In this document: piece by piece, positions 1-7,396 of the stretch
Layout of the letters: each line of letters starts with the position of its first letter
Numbering within the stretch: position 1 is the stretch's first letter
Source of the DNA: G020354785 sp964580815
GTDB taxonomy: Bacteria; Bacteroidota; Bacteroidia; Bacteroidales; UBA10428
Direction of reading: 5' to 3'
Length of the DNA stretch: 8,430 nucleotides
Assembly: GCA_964580815.1 (NCBI GenBank)
Contig: CAZOLY010000145.1
Span: 1 to 8,430, forward strand
Program-made: the position numbers and the translations under genes
Notes under the pieces: model-generated
Told to the model about the DNA's origin: nothing
Databases searched by the model: none
The model's input: the letters and a program-made list of their open reading frames with translations, nothing else

Positions 1-955
1 TACCTAAAGAACCGGCATAACTTTTCGGTTTGTCAAAACGCCTGCTTAACTTAATCGTCAGAATGGCTCCAAGAATGGTCAAAGTGGTACCGGAAAGCAT
101 AAATACAGTTGTCAGGCCCTGATAAGTAAACTGATATGTTTTTCCGAAAAAAATCATTTGCTGATCCTGCACAAAATACTTGAAGTAATACATGATATTA
201 CCATTCCGCATGCAATTGTACATAAGTTGAAATATGGTTGCGACAGCTATCAGTACCCATGGTATATTGGTAAATAAATCTATCAGATCCTGCTTAAATG
301 GGGTCTTTTGTTCCTTTAGAGGTTTAACACGTTCCCTGGTTGAAGAAAAAGTTATCAGATACAGAATGACCGCTAAGGCAGAAAGAACAACCATAGCCAA
401 TTGCCAGCCCTTAGCCTCATTACCATCTCCGAATACACTGACCAGTTTTAAAATGGCATACTGAACAATGAATTGCCCCACAAACGCAGCTACGAAACGG
501 AAAGAGGAAATCACTGTTCGTTCCTCGGAATCGGGTGTAATGACCGCCATTAGTGCAGAATAGGGCACATTGATCATTGTATAGGACATGGTAAGTAATA
601 TATAAGTAACATAAGCATATATTATTTTGCCATTGATACTTATGTCAGGCGTAGTAAAGGTTAATACCCCCAATACGCCAAACGGTATGACACCCCAGAT
701 TAAATAAGGCCGGAATTTTCCCCACCTGGTGCTGGTCCGGTCAGCAAGCATTCCCATTATCGGGTCATTAATTGCATCCCAGATGCGGGCAACTAAAAAC
801 ATTGTTACTGCTGTTTTTGCAGTAATACCAAACACATCCGTGTAAAAGTATAAGAGGAATAATATAAAAGTTTGAAAGAATAAATTTGATGCAGTATCTC
901 CTAAACTGTAACCAATTTTTTCTTTAATAGATAGTTTTTGTGTCTCGGATTTCAT
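1..955 (-). CDS. GPH-family sugar:cation symporter (MFS), C-terminus beyond window
   Basis: Inner-membrane secondary transporter of the glycoside-pentoside-hexuronide (MelB-like) group, which imports sugars with H+ or Na+. Reading from the ATG at 955-953, 318 codons are present; family members are usually about 450-480 residues, so the C-terminal third lies beyond the left edge. Seen directly: N-terminal EKIGYSLGD (residues 12-20), then the family hallmark after TM2, DPIMGMLADRTSTRWGKFRP (64-83), and a later NVPYSALMAVITPDSEERT segment followed by SSFRF. A cytoplasmic loop with STRERVKPLKEQ separates the N- and C-terminal helix bundles. The start is chosen because the protein begins at the family's usual position, just before the GYxLGD helix; no convincing Shine-Dalgarno is visible. 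It diverges from the methyltransferase gene. The sugar transported cannot be deduced. The family assignment is secure. Confidence 0.93.
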   Translation of the reverse strand, partial: MKSETQKLSIKEKIGYSLGDTASNLFFQTFILFLLYFYTDVFGITAKTAVTMFLVARIWDAINDPIMGMLADRTSTRWGKFRPYLIWGVIPFGVLGVLTFTTPDISINGKIIYAYVTYILLTMSYTMINVPYSALMAVITPDSEERTVISSFRFVAAFVGQFIVQYAILKLVSVFGDGNEAKGWQLAMVVLSALAVILYLITFSSTRERVKPLKEQKTPFKQDLIDLFTNIPWVLIAVATIFQLMYNCMRNGNIMYYFKYFVQDQQMIFFGKTYQFTYQGLTTVFMLSGTTLTILGAILTIKLSRRFDKPKSYAGSLG

Positions 956-1104
956 ATTCAAATTATTATTAAGATTCAACTTCAATGTTGATACTAATAT
1001 TAACATTAAAATAACAAAAACATAATCAGTAGTCAGATTTTTTTTTAAAAGTAATGTAATTATTAATTTTATTATAATTAATTTTTTAGAAAAGTGATAT
1101 TGGA

Positions 1105-1121
1105 TTGCGGAATATCCGCAA
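1105..1121. promoter_or_regulatory. Palindromic operator candidate in divergent intergenic region
   Basis: TTGCGGA-ATA-TCCGCAA is a perfect inverted repeat with 7-base arms and a 3-base centre. It stands out as a GC-rich island in the otherwise very AT-rich 956-1191 gap between the symporter and methyltransferase genes. The size and symmetry suit binding by a dimeric regulator such as a LacI- or GntR-type protein, which often control sugar transporter genes. It lies 150 bases upstream of the symporter start and 70 upstream of the methyltransferase start, so either gene could be the target. No T-run follows on either strand, so it is not a terminator. The function is inferred; the symmetry is seen. 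Confidence 0.4.
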
Positions 1122-1163
1122 ATGTTAACATCTCGTTAATCAATGTTCTTAAAGATATTTATA

Positions 1164-1171
1164 TATATTTG
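1164..1171 (+). promoter_or_regulatory. Possible Bacteroidota -7 element of the methyltransferase gene
   Basis: TATATTTG matches the Bacteroidota -7 consensus TAnnTTTG exactly and ends 20 bases before the ATG at 1192, which would give a leader of about 14 bases. No good TTTG/TTG -33 element sits at the expected spacing (only AATG near 1142-1145), so support is partial. In AT-rich DNA a lone -7 match can occur by chance. Confidence 0.3.
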
Positions 1172-1191
1172 GCATTTAATGATTCTGTATT

Positions 1192-2010
1192 ATGGATACT
1201 AACCGGTTTTTTGAACTGTTATTTAAGGAGATAGAAGTAAATACGAGTCTTCAGGATTATTATAGATTTTTAAAGGATAAGAAGAGCTTTTATTTCAGAA
1301 AAGCTTATTTCCTGCAGCGGCTGGAATATATAAGAGACAATATAAAAGCCGGGGATTCATCGGTTTGGGATTGTGGTTGTGGCTATGGCACGACAGGAAT
1401 TTTCCTGGCGTTGAATGATTATAATGTTTATGGAAACACAATTGAATACTATTATGATCACATTCCGGCACGGTTTGATTACTGGAGCAAATTTGGTGAT
1501 ATAAGCAGCTTCAGGGTAAGTTACAAGAACCTGTTTGATCCTCCTTTTCATAAAGATCAATTTGATTATGTTATTACTCAGGATGTTTTACACCACCTTG
1601 AACCAAATGACAGGGGGCTTCAAATTCTAAGAGATTCGCTTAAGGACAGGGGTACATTAATTGTATGTGAGGAAAACGGGAATAATATCATAAACAGATT
1701 AAAGCTCTTTTTAAGAAGGGGCAATAAAAGGATTATTGATATCCATGACGATAAACTAAACAGGAACATTAAGATGGGCAATGAAAATATTCAGAGCCTG
1801 GTATCGTGGAAAAATAAATTCAGGGAAGCCGGACTGGTAATAGATGATAAAAACGTTGAATATATAAGGTTATTTCCTCCCTGTTATTTAAATGAAAAAA
1901 ATTATAGCCGGGTAATCGAAAAAGAAAACAGGGTCTGGAAAAAGAACAGGACAGCAAGAGAATTTTTATTTTTCGGGATCAACTTTACGGCAAGCAAGGC
2001 CTCCGGGTAG
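1192..2010 (+). CDS. Class I SAM-dependent methyltransferase, substrate unknown
   Basis: Cytoplasmic methyltransferase of the UbiE/Methyltransf_11/12-like type, 272 residues. Seen: a helical N-terminal lead (1-50); motif I VWDCGCGYG (58-66), the SAM-binding loop; the acidic E85 at the end of strand 2 (GNTIEYY), expected to hold the ribose hydroxyls; motif IV FDYVITQDVLHHLEP (124-138); and the motif VI strand LKDRGTLIVCEENG (150-163). The basic C-terminal 100 residues (many K/R, with WKNKFREAGL near 201-210) probably cover the active site and set the substrate, but I do not recognise them. No signal peptide or membrane segment is seen. It is the only plus-strand gene here; its TAG stop abuts the stop of the convergent permease gene. 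It could modify a small molecule, lipid or peptide; the neighbouring exporter may be coincidence. Confidence 0.85.
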   Translation: MDTNRFFELLFKEIEVNTSLQDYYRFLKDKKSFYFRKAYFLQRLEYIRDNIKAGDSSVWDCGCGYGTTGIFLALNDYNVYGNTIEYYYDHIPARFDYWSKFGDISSFRVSYKNLFDPPFHKDQFDYVITQDVLHHLEPNDRGLQILRDSLKDRGTLIVCEENGNNIINRLKLFLRRGNKRIIDIHDDKLNRNIKMGNENIQSLVSWKNKFREAGLVIDDKNVEYIRLFPPCYLNEKNYSRVIEKENRVWKKNRTAREFLFFGINFTASKASG

Positions 2011-3096
2011 CTAATACCATTTATAGATCCTTAATCCTACAAGGAAACTGACAAGGCCCAATATACCCAGTACAAGTATTCCATCATAAACCTGGAAGAA
2101 ACCTGCTCCTTCATTAACAATATTTCTTGCTTCATCAGCAAATTTTGTCAGAGGCAGCAGTTTTATGACAGTAATGGCCCATGGAGGGAAATTCTGATAA
2201 CTGAAAAAGATTCCTGACAATACCATCATGGGGGTTGTTATAATTGAGATTAGGCCATTGCCCAGCTGCAGGTTGGCAGTACGGGATGATATAAGTATAG
2301 AAAAGCCAAAAAAACAGAAATTCCCTGCAATCAGGAGGATTATAAATGCTATCAGGCTGCCCTGGATATGTACTTTAAAAAAGAAAACGGCAAATACAAG
2401 TAAGATGGTCGTTTCCAGAAAAGTCACGAACATACGCGACACCCATTGCGCAAGGAGAAAATGGGACTTTCTCATCGGCGTGGCAACCATACGCCGCAGT
2501 AGTTTTTTTGACCTTTTTTCGATAAGCGTGTAGCACACCCCCCACATAACGGACATCATAACTCCCAGGCTTAATAAGCCGGGTACGAGGAAGTCAATGT
2601 ACCGCAGTCCTTTGGTTTCAAGAATTTCGATTCTGCCGTCAAATGAATTTATTTTCCCGGTTTTAAAAAACCGTGACAATTGTATGCTCACGAGTTCCGA
2701 TTCGGGATTAAGAGGATCACTATGGAATGTGATATCGTTATTCTTTTCAGTAATAATTACAGATGCCGTTCCCCTTTTTAACAGCAACTCGGCATTTTCC
2801 CATGATGTTACATAAAATATGTACCGCGTTTTTCCGTAACCGGTCTGGAATTTTTTTTCTATAATGGTATCAAAAGGCATGATACCATTGAATAATGTAT
2901 TCCTGACTATTGTATCTTCCCGGGCGTATGAAGGTACAAGCGTAACACTATGCAGCAGTTCCTTTTTCCCTGAGAATGCTACTCCGAGACCGAGGGCCAT
3001 AAGAATTGGAAATCCGAATGACCAGAAGACAGACCCCGGTTCACGCAAAAATTCGCGTACATGTGCAAATATTAGTTGTATAAGCGGATGTTTCAA
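2011..3096 (-). CDS. ABC-2 type exporter permease, TTG start
   Basis: Inner-membrane subunit of an ABC exporter, 361 residues, working with the ATPase encoded just upstream. Layout: a short cytoplasmic N-terminus ending REFLREPGSVFW, TM1 (about 23-41, PILMALGLGVAF), a large external domain (about 45-162), then the RYIDFLVPGLL segment (165-175) opening a block of five further hydrophobic helices to the C-terminus, with the cytoplasmic loop ATPMRKSHFLLAQW near 203-216. This is the ABC2_membrane_3/DrrB-NatB-like architecture. The start must be TTG at 3096-3094: the ATPase stop lies in the same frame four codons earlier, and the first in-frame ATG (residue 33) would delete the N-terminal helix. 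The spacing of 12 bases to the ATPase stop indicates one transcript. The cargo is unknown; drugs, lipids or peptides are all possible for this family. Confidence 0.92.
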   Translation of the reverse strand: MKHPLIQLIFAHVREFLREPGSVFWSFGFPILMALGLGVAFSGKKELLHSVTLVPSYAREDTIVRNTLFNGIMPFDTIIEKKFQTGYGKTRYIFYVTSWENAELLLKRGTASVIITEKNNDITFHSDPLNPESELVSIQLSRFFKTGKINSFDGRIEILETKGLRYIDFLVPGLLSLGVMMSVMWGVCYTLIEKRSKKLLRRMVATPMRKSHFLLAQWVSRMFVTFLETTILLVFAVFFFKVHIQGSLIAFIILLIAGNFCFFGFSILISSRTANLQLGNGLISIITTPMMVLSGIFFSYQNFPPWAITVIKLLPLTKFADEARNIVNEGAGFFQVYDGILVLGILGLVSFLVGLRIYKWY

Positions 3097-3108
3097 TTTA
3101 TAATAATT

Positions 3109-4047
3109 TTATTCCTTAAGATGTCTGCCGGTCATAGATATAAATAAATCATCAAGTGTCACTTTCCGGCATTCCAGTGTTTTTATTTTAATATTATTTT
3201 CTGCTGCCTTCTTCATCAGCACGGGCAATGTATTAGTTATCCTTTCAACTTCAAGATAATTTAATCCGTCATCATTTCTTATTTTTTGAATTCCCGGCAA
3301 GCTATGGAGACTGAAGTCAGGATTTTGATCAAATGACACTTCGATAATTTCGTTCGAGTTACACTGGTTCAGAAGTTCGTCTACTGTGCCCCGTGCCAGT
3401 ATCCTGCCATAGTCGATAATGATAACCCGGTCGCATAATTGCTCAGCTTCTTCCATATAATGTGTTGTAAGTATAAGTGATGTATTTCTTTCTTTCTTAA
3501 GTGTGAGCAATATTTTCCATATATCCCGCCGGGCAGTGGGATCCAATCCCGTTGTGGGTTCGTCAAGCAGTAGTATTTCAGGATAATTTATAAGTGATAT
3601 GCCAAGTGCCAGCCTTTGTTTTTGTCCTCCTGAAAGGTTTTTTATATAAGCTTTACTTTTATCCCGGAGGTTAACCATTCTTATAATCTCATCCACCCTT
3701 TTTTCTCCCAGCTTATAAAAAGAAGCAAATAAAACAAGGGTTTCTTTTACAGTCAGTTTTTCAATAAACCAGGTTTCCTGCAATGAAATACCCAGTAACC
3801 GGTTGAATTCGGCATGATTACCCTTTCTCCAGGGTTTGCCTTTAATAAGTATTTCACCTTTATCCGGTTTCTGTATACCCTGAATCATTTCCACCAGCGT
3901 TGTTTTCCCTGCTCCATTAGGTCCGAGTACGGCCACAAACTCACCCGGCCTGATTTCAAGACTTATACCCCTCACAGCATGAACATTCCTGAATGATTTA
4001 TATACCTCATTTACAATTATAACCGGTGATACACTGTTTTTTACCAT
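3109..4047 (-). CDS. ABC exporter ATP-binding subunit
   Basis: Cytoplasmic ATPase that drives the ABC-2 permease encoded directly downstream. All catalytic elements are intact in the 312-residue protein: Walker A GPNGAGKTT (42-50), Q-loop Q90, signature LSGGQ (138-142), Walker B ILLLDEP (158-164; catalytic E163), D-loop GLD (167-169) and switch H196. After residue 220 comes a C-terminal extension of about 90 residues typical of DrrA/CcmA-type drug, lipid or Nod-factor exporter ATPases (DUF4162-like region). The ATG at 4047 is preceded by AAAGGGTAAGGAG, giving a purine-rich ribosome site, which is unusual in this window where most starts lack one. First gene of a two-gene operon; it diverges from the GH20 gene. 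I found only a weak promoter match (CACCTTTG, 4092-4085), without a -33 element. Confidence 0.95.
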   Translation of the reverse strand: MVKNSVSPVIIVNEVYKSFRNVHAVRGISLEIRPGEFVAVLGPNGAGKTTLVEMIQGIQKPDKGEILIKGKPWRKGNHAEFNRLLGISLQETWFIEKLTVKETLVLFASFYKLGEKRVDEIIRMVNLRDKSKAYIKNLSGGQKQRLALGISLINYPEILLLDEPTTGLDPTARRDIWKILLTLKKERNTSLILTTHYMEEAEQLCDRVIIIDYGRILARGTVDELLNQCNSNEIIEVSFDQNPDFSLHSLPGIQKIRNDDGLNYLEVERITNTLPVLMKKAAENNIKIKTLECRKVTLDDLFISMTGRHLKE

Positions 4048-4135
4048 CTCCTTACCCTTTATTGCAGAACCCGCAATCTTATCACAAAGGTGATAATTGT
4101 TTTTTATTTTTGGGAATAAAAGACAGGTTTATTAT

Positions 4136-4166
4136 TTTGAAATAGGATAAATTGAATTTAAATTTG
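4136..4166 (+). promoter_or_regulatory. Bacteroidota sigma-70-type promoter of the GH20 gene
   Basis: TTTG at 4136-4139, a 19-base spacer, and TAAATTTG at 4159-4166 match the Bacteroidota promoter consensus (-33 TTTG, -7 TAnnTTTG) with spacing in the known range. Transcription would begin near 4173, leaving a leader of about 64 bases before the ATG at 4237. The same layout, with a similar spacer, occurs before the lipocalin gene at 7324-7354. Confidence 0.7.
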
Positions 4167-4236
4167 ATTTGTCTTTATGACTTATTTGATTCAGTTTTTA
4201 GCACTTTGAACCGTTTAAAATTTTAAAAATGCAGAT

Positions 4237-5850
4237 ATGAAGTATACTATTTTATTAACAGCAATTTGTATGGTGCAAATAATAAGTTCATGTTCCAGGA
4301 AAGATATATCCCTGCCTCCGATTATACCCAAACCTAATTATATGGAAAGAACAAAGGGGGTATTTAACTTAAAAAATCATCAGGTCATTTATTATCGGCC
4401 TGACAGCCTGAAGGAGAGTGCAGGGTTGCTAATGGATATTCTTAACGAGAGCGGGAATAGCTTCATTGTTAAAAATGACTATGGAGTAAACAAAAAAGGG
4501 ATTATAATAAAAATGTCAGATAATAAGAAAGACAGGAGTGACTCATTTGAAATTCAAATCAGTAAAAAGACTATAACAATAAGAGCCCATAATATAGCAG
4601 GAGTAAAATATGCTATCTCAACGATGAAGCAGCTCGCCTTTTTTTCTCAGAATAAAGATAATTATATTCCCTGCATGTTAATTAAAGATTATCCCAGGTT
4701 CCGTTACCGGGGTATGCATCTTGATGTTTCCAGGCATTTTATGCCTGTTGACTTTATCAAAAAGTACATCGACTATTTATTTTTATTCAAGTTTAACTAT
4801 TTTCACTGGCACCTGGTGGATGATCAGGGCTGGAGAATAGAAATTAAAAAGTATCCTCTCCTTACTGAAACGGGTTCAAAGAGGGAAGAAACGCTTACAG
4901 GCCATTTTAGTGAGAAGCCACATAAATATGATGGCTGCCCGTATCATGGATTTTATAACCAGGATGAGATAAGAGAGATAGTAGATTATGCAAAAAAGAG
5001 AAATATCACAATAATTCCTGAGATTGAGTTGCCGGGGCATTCCCAGGCTGCCATAGCATCGTATCCTTTCCTGGGGTGCACAGGGGACAATGTAAAGGTT
5101 AAGAAAGAATGGGGTATCTCAAAATACCTGTATAATATTGAGGACACCACATTTAATTTTTTATATGGGGTATTTGATGAGATATGCGATCTTTTCCCGG
5201 GCAAATATATACACATTGGCGGCGATGAGGCAGAAAAAGACCAGTGGAAATCATCGGCAAGGATTCAGCTGCAGATGAAGGAACTTGGAATAAATGATGA
5301 AGAAGAACTTCAGAAGTATTTTGTTGAAAGAATTTCGGATTATCTTGTTAAGAAGAAAAGGCAAATTATAGGGTGGGATGAGATAACCGAAGGAGGCATT
5401 CCGGGAAATGCTGTTGTAATGTACTGGCGATGGTGGAACAAAAAATATGATATACCCTTAATGGCAGCCAGGCAGGGCCACTATGTAATCATGACTCCCA
5501 CTTTTCCTTTATACTTTGATTATTATCAGTCACAGGATAAAAATGAACCCCTTGCCATAGGAGGATATACTCCCTTAAGTGAGGTATATAAATACGATCC
5601 TGTCCCCGAATCATTCGATTCCACCTTAATACATTATATTCTGGGTGCCCAGGCCAATGTATGGACAGAATATATGAAGACCCCGCAGCAGGTGGAATAT
5701 ATGATTTTTCCCAGAATGCTTGCCTTGTCAGAGGTTTTATGGACAGAAAGACAAAATAAAGAGCTTAGTGAGTTTTTAATGAGGTTACGCGGTTTTGAAC
5801 AATTTTTAATTAAGAATAATATTAACTATTGCAGGAATGTTTTTGAGTAA
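4237..5850 (+). CDS. GH20 beta-N-acetylhexosaminidase, lipoprotein
   Basis: Exo-acting glycosidase that removes terminal beta-linked GlcNAc or GalNAc from glycans, glycoproteins or chitin fragments by substrate-assisted catalysis. 537 residues. The signal peptide ends in the lipobox ISSC (Cys19), so the protein is lipid-anchored; the following SRKD is a partial match to acidic surface-export signals, so periplasmic or surface location is open. A GH20b-like N-terminal domain (about 28-150) precedes the (beta/alpha)8 catalytic domain (about 155-500). Visible landmarks: RGMHLDVSRHFMP, FHWHLVDDQGWRIE (189-202), PEIELPGHS (261-269), the catalytic pair D330-E331 in HIGGDE (326-331), YWRWW (396-400) and NVWTEYM with W476. 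D330 positions the substrate acetamido group and E331 is the acid/base. All key residues are present, so it should be active. It ends soon after the barrel, with no added binding module. A clear promoter lies upstream; no Shine-Dalgarno. Confidence 0.96.
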   Translation: MKYTILLTAICMVQIISSCSRKDISLPPIIPKPNYMERTKGVFNLKNHQVIYYRPDSLKESAGLLMDILNESGNSFIVKNDYGVNKKGIIIKMSDNKKDRSDSFEIQISKKTITIRAHNIAGVKYAISTMKQLAFFSQNKDNYIPCMLIKDYPRFRYRGMHLDVSRHFMPVDFIKKYIDYLFLFKFNYFHWHLVDDQGWRIEIKKYPLLTETGSKREETLTGHFSEKPHKYDGCPYHGFYNQDEIREIVDYAKKRNITIIPEIELPGHSQAAIASYPFLGCTGDNVKVKKEWGISKYLYNIEDTTFNFLYGVFDEICDLFPGKYIHIGGDEAEKDQWKSSARIQLQMKELGINDEEELQKYFVERISDYLVKKKRQIIGWDEITEGGIPGNAVVMYWRWWNKKYDIPLMAARQGHYVIMTPTFPLYFDYYQSQDKNEPLAIGGYTPLSEVYKYDPVPESFDSTLIHYILGAQANVWTEYMKTPQQVEYMIFPRMLALSEVLWTERQNKELSEFLMRLRGFEQFLIKNNINYCRNVFE

Positions 5851-5871
5851 ACTTTTGCCTTACAGGAAGCA

Positions 5872-7185
5872 TCATTCCCAGGGTCCCCATTCGCCGGTTA
5901 TCCTGCTTCTTGCGCGGCTCTTTCCCGTTGTATTGTTCCTCTGGTAATAGCTTACGCCGTCACCTTCATAAGTGCAGCTTATGGATTCCACCTTATGTTT
6001 TGCCCTGGGATCATCAAGGTAATAGTTAAATATCAGGGCATTGCTGACAACACCTTTATTCTGGAAAGCATAGCGGCTTACAAACCATTCCCTGTTCAGA
6101 TCAATAAAACACTTCCAGTCTTCAGTGTTTTTAATATTCTTAAAAGAAACAACTTTCAGGTTGTACATATTGTCGAATTCAAAGGTAAAAGTTCCTGAAG
6201 CATACTCATTAACAGGATCATTATGCTTGCTTAGCGTGTATGTCCGGTCTTGCATGCTCAAAGTGTAGGTAATAATATTGCAGACTTTGTTTTCTTCACT
6301 GCCATCCCATCTTTCACAGAAGTTTACCAGCTGGTGCCTTGTAATGAGGTTATCTGAATTATATTCAAATTGTTTTACCTGCGAGAGGTGAATAAAAAGG
6401 GGTGCTCCTTTCTGATAATTAGCTGTTACCTGGTAGAAATGAATGTATCGTTTTATTTTAGTTACTCTTCCCTGCCGATCAAAAAAAACGGAGTCAAACG
6501 GGACCTTGTAAAATTTACCTGAGCGGTTACTCACAATAGAGCTTTCTTCATTTATCCTGATAATGTTATTTTTAATCCCGTAATTATAGTAGAAATTAAA
6601 AAATGGTGACTTTATGGACAGTATTTTATGTTTCAGCGTGTCTATATTTATTTTCACCGGATTATCATAAAGATTTACTGTTAATTTCCAGGGTGTATAT
6701 GGCTCGTTTAATTTAAACGGCAGAATTATACAGTTATAATTATTAAGTGCTGAATCCCCTACAATATTTATTTTATTATTAAATATTATTATCTGCTCTT
6801 CAACGGTTTTTAGTGAAGCATCTATTAGCCGTGGCAGTTCCGCTCTAAGAAAGTTTAATGAGTCAAGGATCCGCTGTCTTCTTTGAATGGAATCCCTCAC
6901 AAATTTTTCCTTTGCTATAATGGAATCCTGTATAAATTTTAACCGGACTTCAATCGAATCCTGTATGAATTGCAGCCGCGCATCAATTGAGTCGCGGATA
7001 AACTGTGTACGCGAATTTTCCGAACCTGACACAGAGATTGTGTCCTCCGATGTTAATTTAGCAGGATTGTATATGTTTCTGCCTTTTAAAGTATCCGGAG
7101 TTCTCTGGGCAGATAACCGGGTAAAAAACACAAAACATGTAAATAGCAGGAAAATAACCCTGGGTATAGATTTTATTCTTATCAT
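5872..7185 (-). CDS. Secreted protein of unknown function with 11-residue coiled-coil repeats
   Basis: I do not recognise a family for this 437-residue protein. It starts with a clear type I signal peptide (basic MIRIK, hydrophobic IFLLFTCFVFF, likely cleavage after LSA at 26, leaving Q27), so it is periplasmic or exported. Residues 61-110 form tandem 11-residue repeats of the form F-I-x-D-S-I, predicted as a continuous charged helix. The remaining ~310 residues look beta-rich, with many alternating aromatic/polar stretches and recurring strand pairs such as KQFEYNSDNLITRHQ, FTFEFDNMYNLKVV and FNYYLDDPRAKHK, faintly like YD-type repeats, which I would not call with confidence. Cysteines and C-terminal tryptophans (GEWGPWE) are present; no sorting domain is evident. 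The ATG at 7185 has AAAGG nine bases upstream. It converges on GH20 with 21 bases between stops and diverges from the lipocalin gene. Confidence 0.8.
   Translation of the reverse strand: MIRIKSIPRVIFLLFTCFVFFTRLSAQRTPDTLKGRNIYNPAKLTSEDTISVSGSENSRTQFIRDSIDARLQFIQDSIEVRLKFIQDSIIAKEKFVRDSIQRRQRILDSLNFLRAELPRLIDASLKTVEEQIIIFNNKINIVGDSALNNYNCIILPFKLNEPYTPWKLTVNLYDNPVKINIDTLKHKILSIKSPFFNFYYNYGIKNNIIRINEESSIVSNRSGKFYKVPFDSVFFDRQGRVTKIKRYIHFYQVTANYQKGAPLFIHLSQVKQFEYNSDNLITRHQLVNFCERWDGSEENKVCNIITYTLSMQDRTYTLSKHNDPVNEYASGTFTFEFDNMYNLKVVSFKNIKNTEDWKCFIDLNREWFVSRYAFQNKGVVSNALIFNYYLDDPRAKHKVESISCTYEGDGVSYYQRNNTTGKSRARSRITGEWGPWE
6856..7005 (-). repeat. In-gene 33-bp repeats encoding 11-residue DSI units
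   Basis: Within the secreted protein, residues 61-110 contain five units with D-S-I/L at 65-67, 76-78, 87-89, 98-100 and 108-110, preceded by F62, F73, F84 and F95. The spacing is 11, 11, 11 and then 10 residues (33 bp, last 30 bp). The DNA keeps part of the repeat (for example CTGTATAAATT and CTGTATGAATT 39 bases apart or so in adjacent units), but codons have drifted, so the repeat is not a recent expansion. Period 11 suits a right-handed hendecad coiled coil or stalk. Confidence 0.75.
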
Positions 7186-7323
7186 TATTTAACCTTTATG
7201 TTTATATTATAATGTCTTTGACCATGAATATTTTATGAAGGAACGCTTTAATTAAATATTTTAAGCAGCATATTAAGTTAATAAATTTAACCATTTTTTT
7301 GATTGTTTTCAATGCAATTAATT

Positions 7324-7354
7324 TTTGAATTGGGCAAAAATGAACTTAAATTTG
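7324..7354 (+). promoter_or_regulatory. Bacteroidota sigma-70-type promoter of the lipocalin gene
   Basis: TTTG at 7324-7327, a 19-base spacer, and TAAATTTG at 7347-7354 form a full consensus promoter. The start point would be near 7361 and the leader about 36 bases, ending in A-rich sequence before the ATG at 7397, as expected for Bacteroidota genes that do not rely on a Shine-Dalgarno. Confidence 0.7.
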
Positions 7355-7396
7355 AGAATAATTTAGTATGGTTTAGGAATATAAAACAATTTAAAA

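Noticed and set aside
2228..3103. Plus-strand open frames of 72-101 codons across the permease gene
   Set aside because: They lie antisense to a gene with a clear family match, and their products are compositionally odd with no recognisable domain.
1192..4047. Methyltransferase plus ABC exporter as a natural-product or peptide biosynthesis system
   Set aside because: The methyltransferase is on the opposite strand, not in the operon, and no precursor peptide, synthetase or other tailoring gene is present.
4085..4112. Other -7-like words in the ATPase/GH20 gap: CAAAGGTG (minus) and TATTTTTG at 4105 (plus)
   Set aside because: Neither has a -33 element at proper spacing; the full promoter at 4136-4166 is much better for GH20.
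6887..7192. Plus-strand frame with repeated MES/CMN units
   Set aside because: It is the antisense image of the 33-bp DSI repeats; the repeat pattern makes it look structured, but it has no start context or family.
7282..7312. Possible minus-strand promoter for the secreted repeat protein (TAAATTTA with CAA 20 bases away)
   Set aside because: The -7 element misses the final G and the -33 is only TTG in very AT-rich DNA; too weak to annotate.
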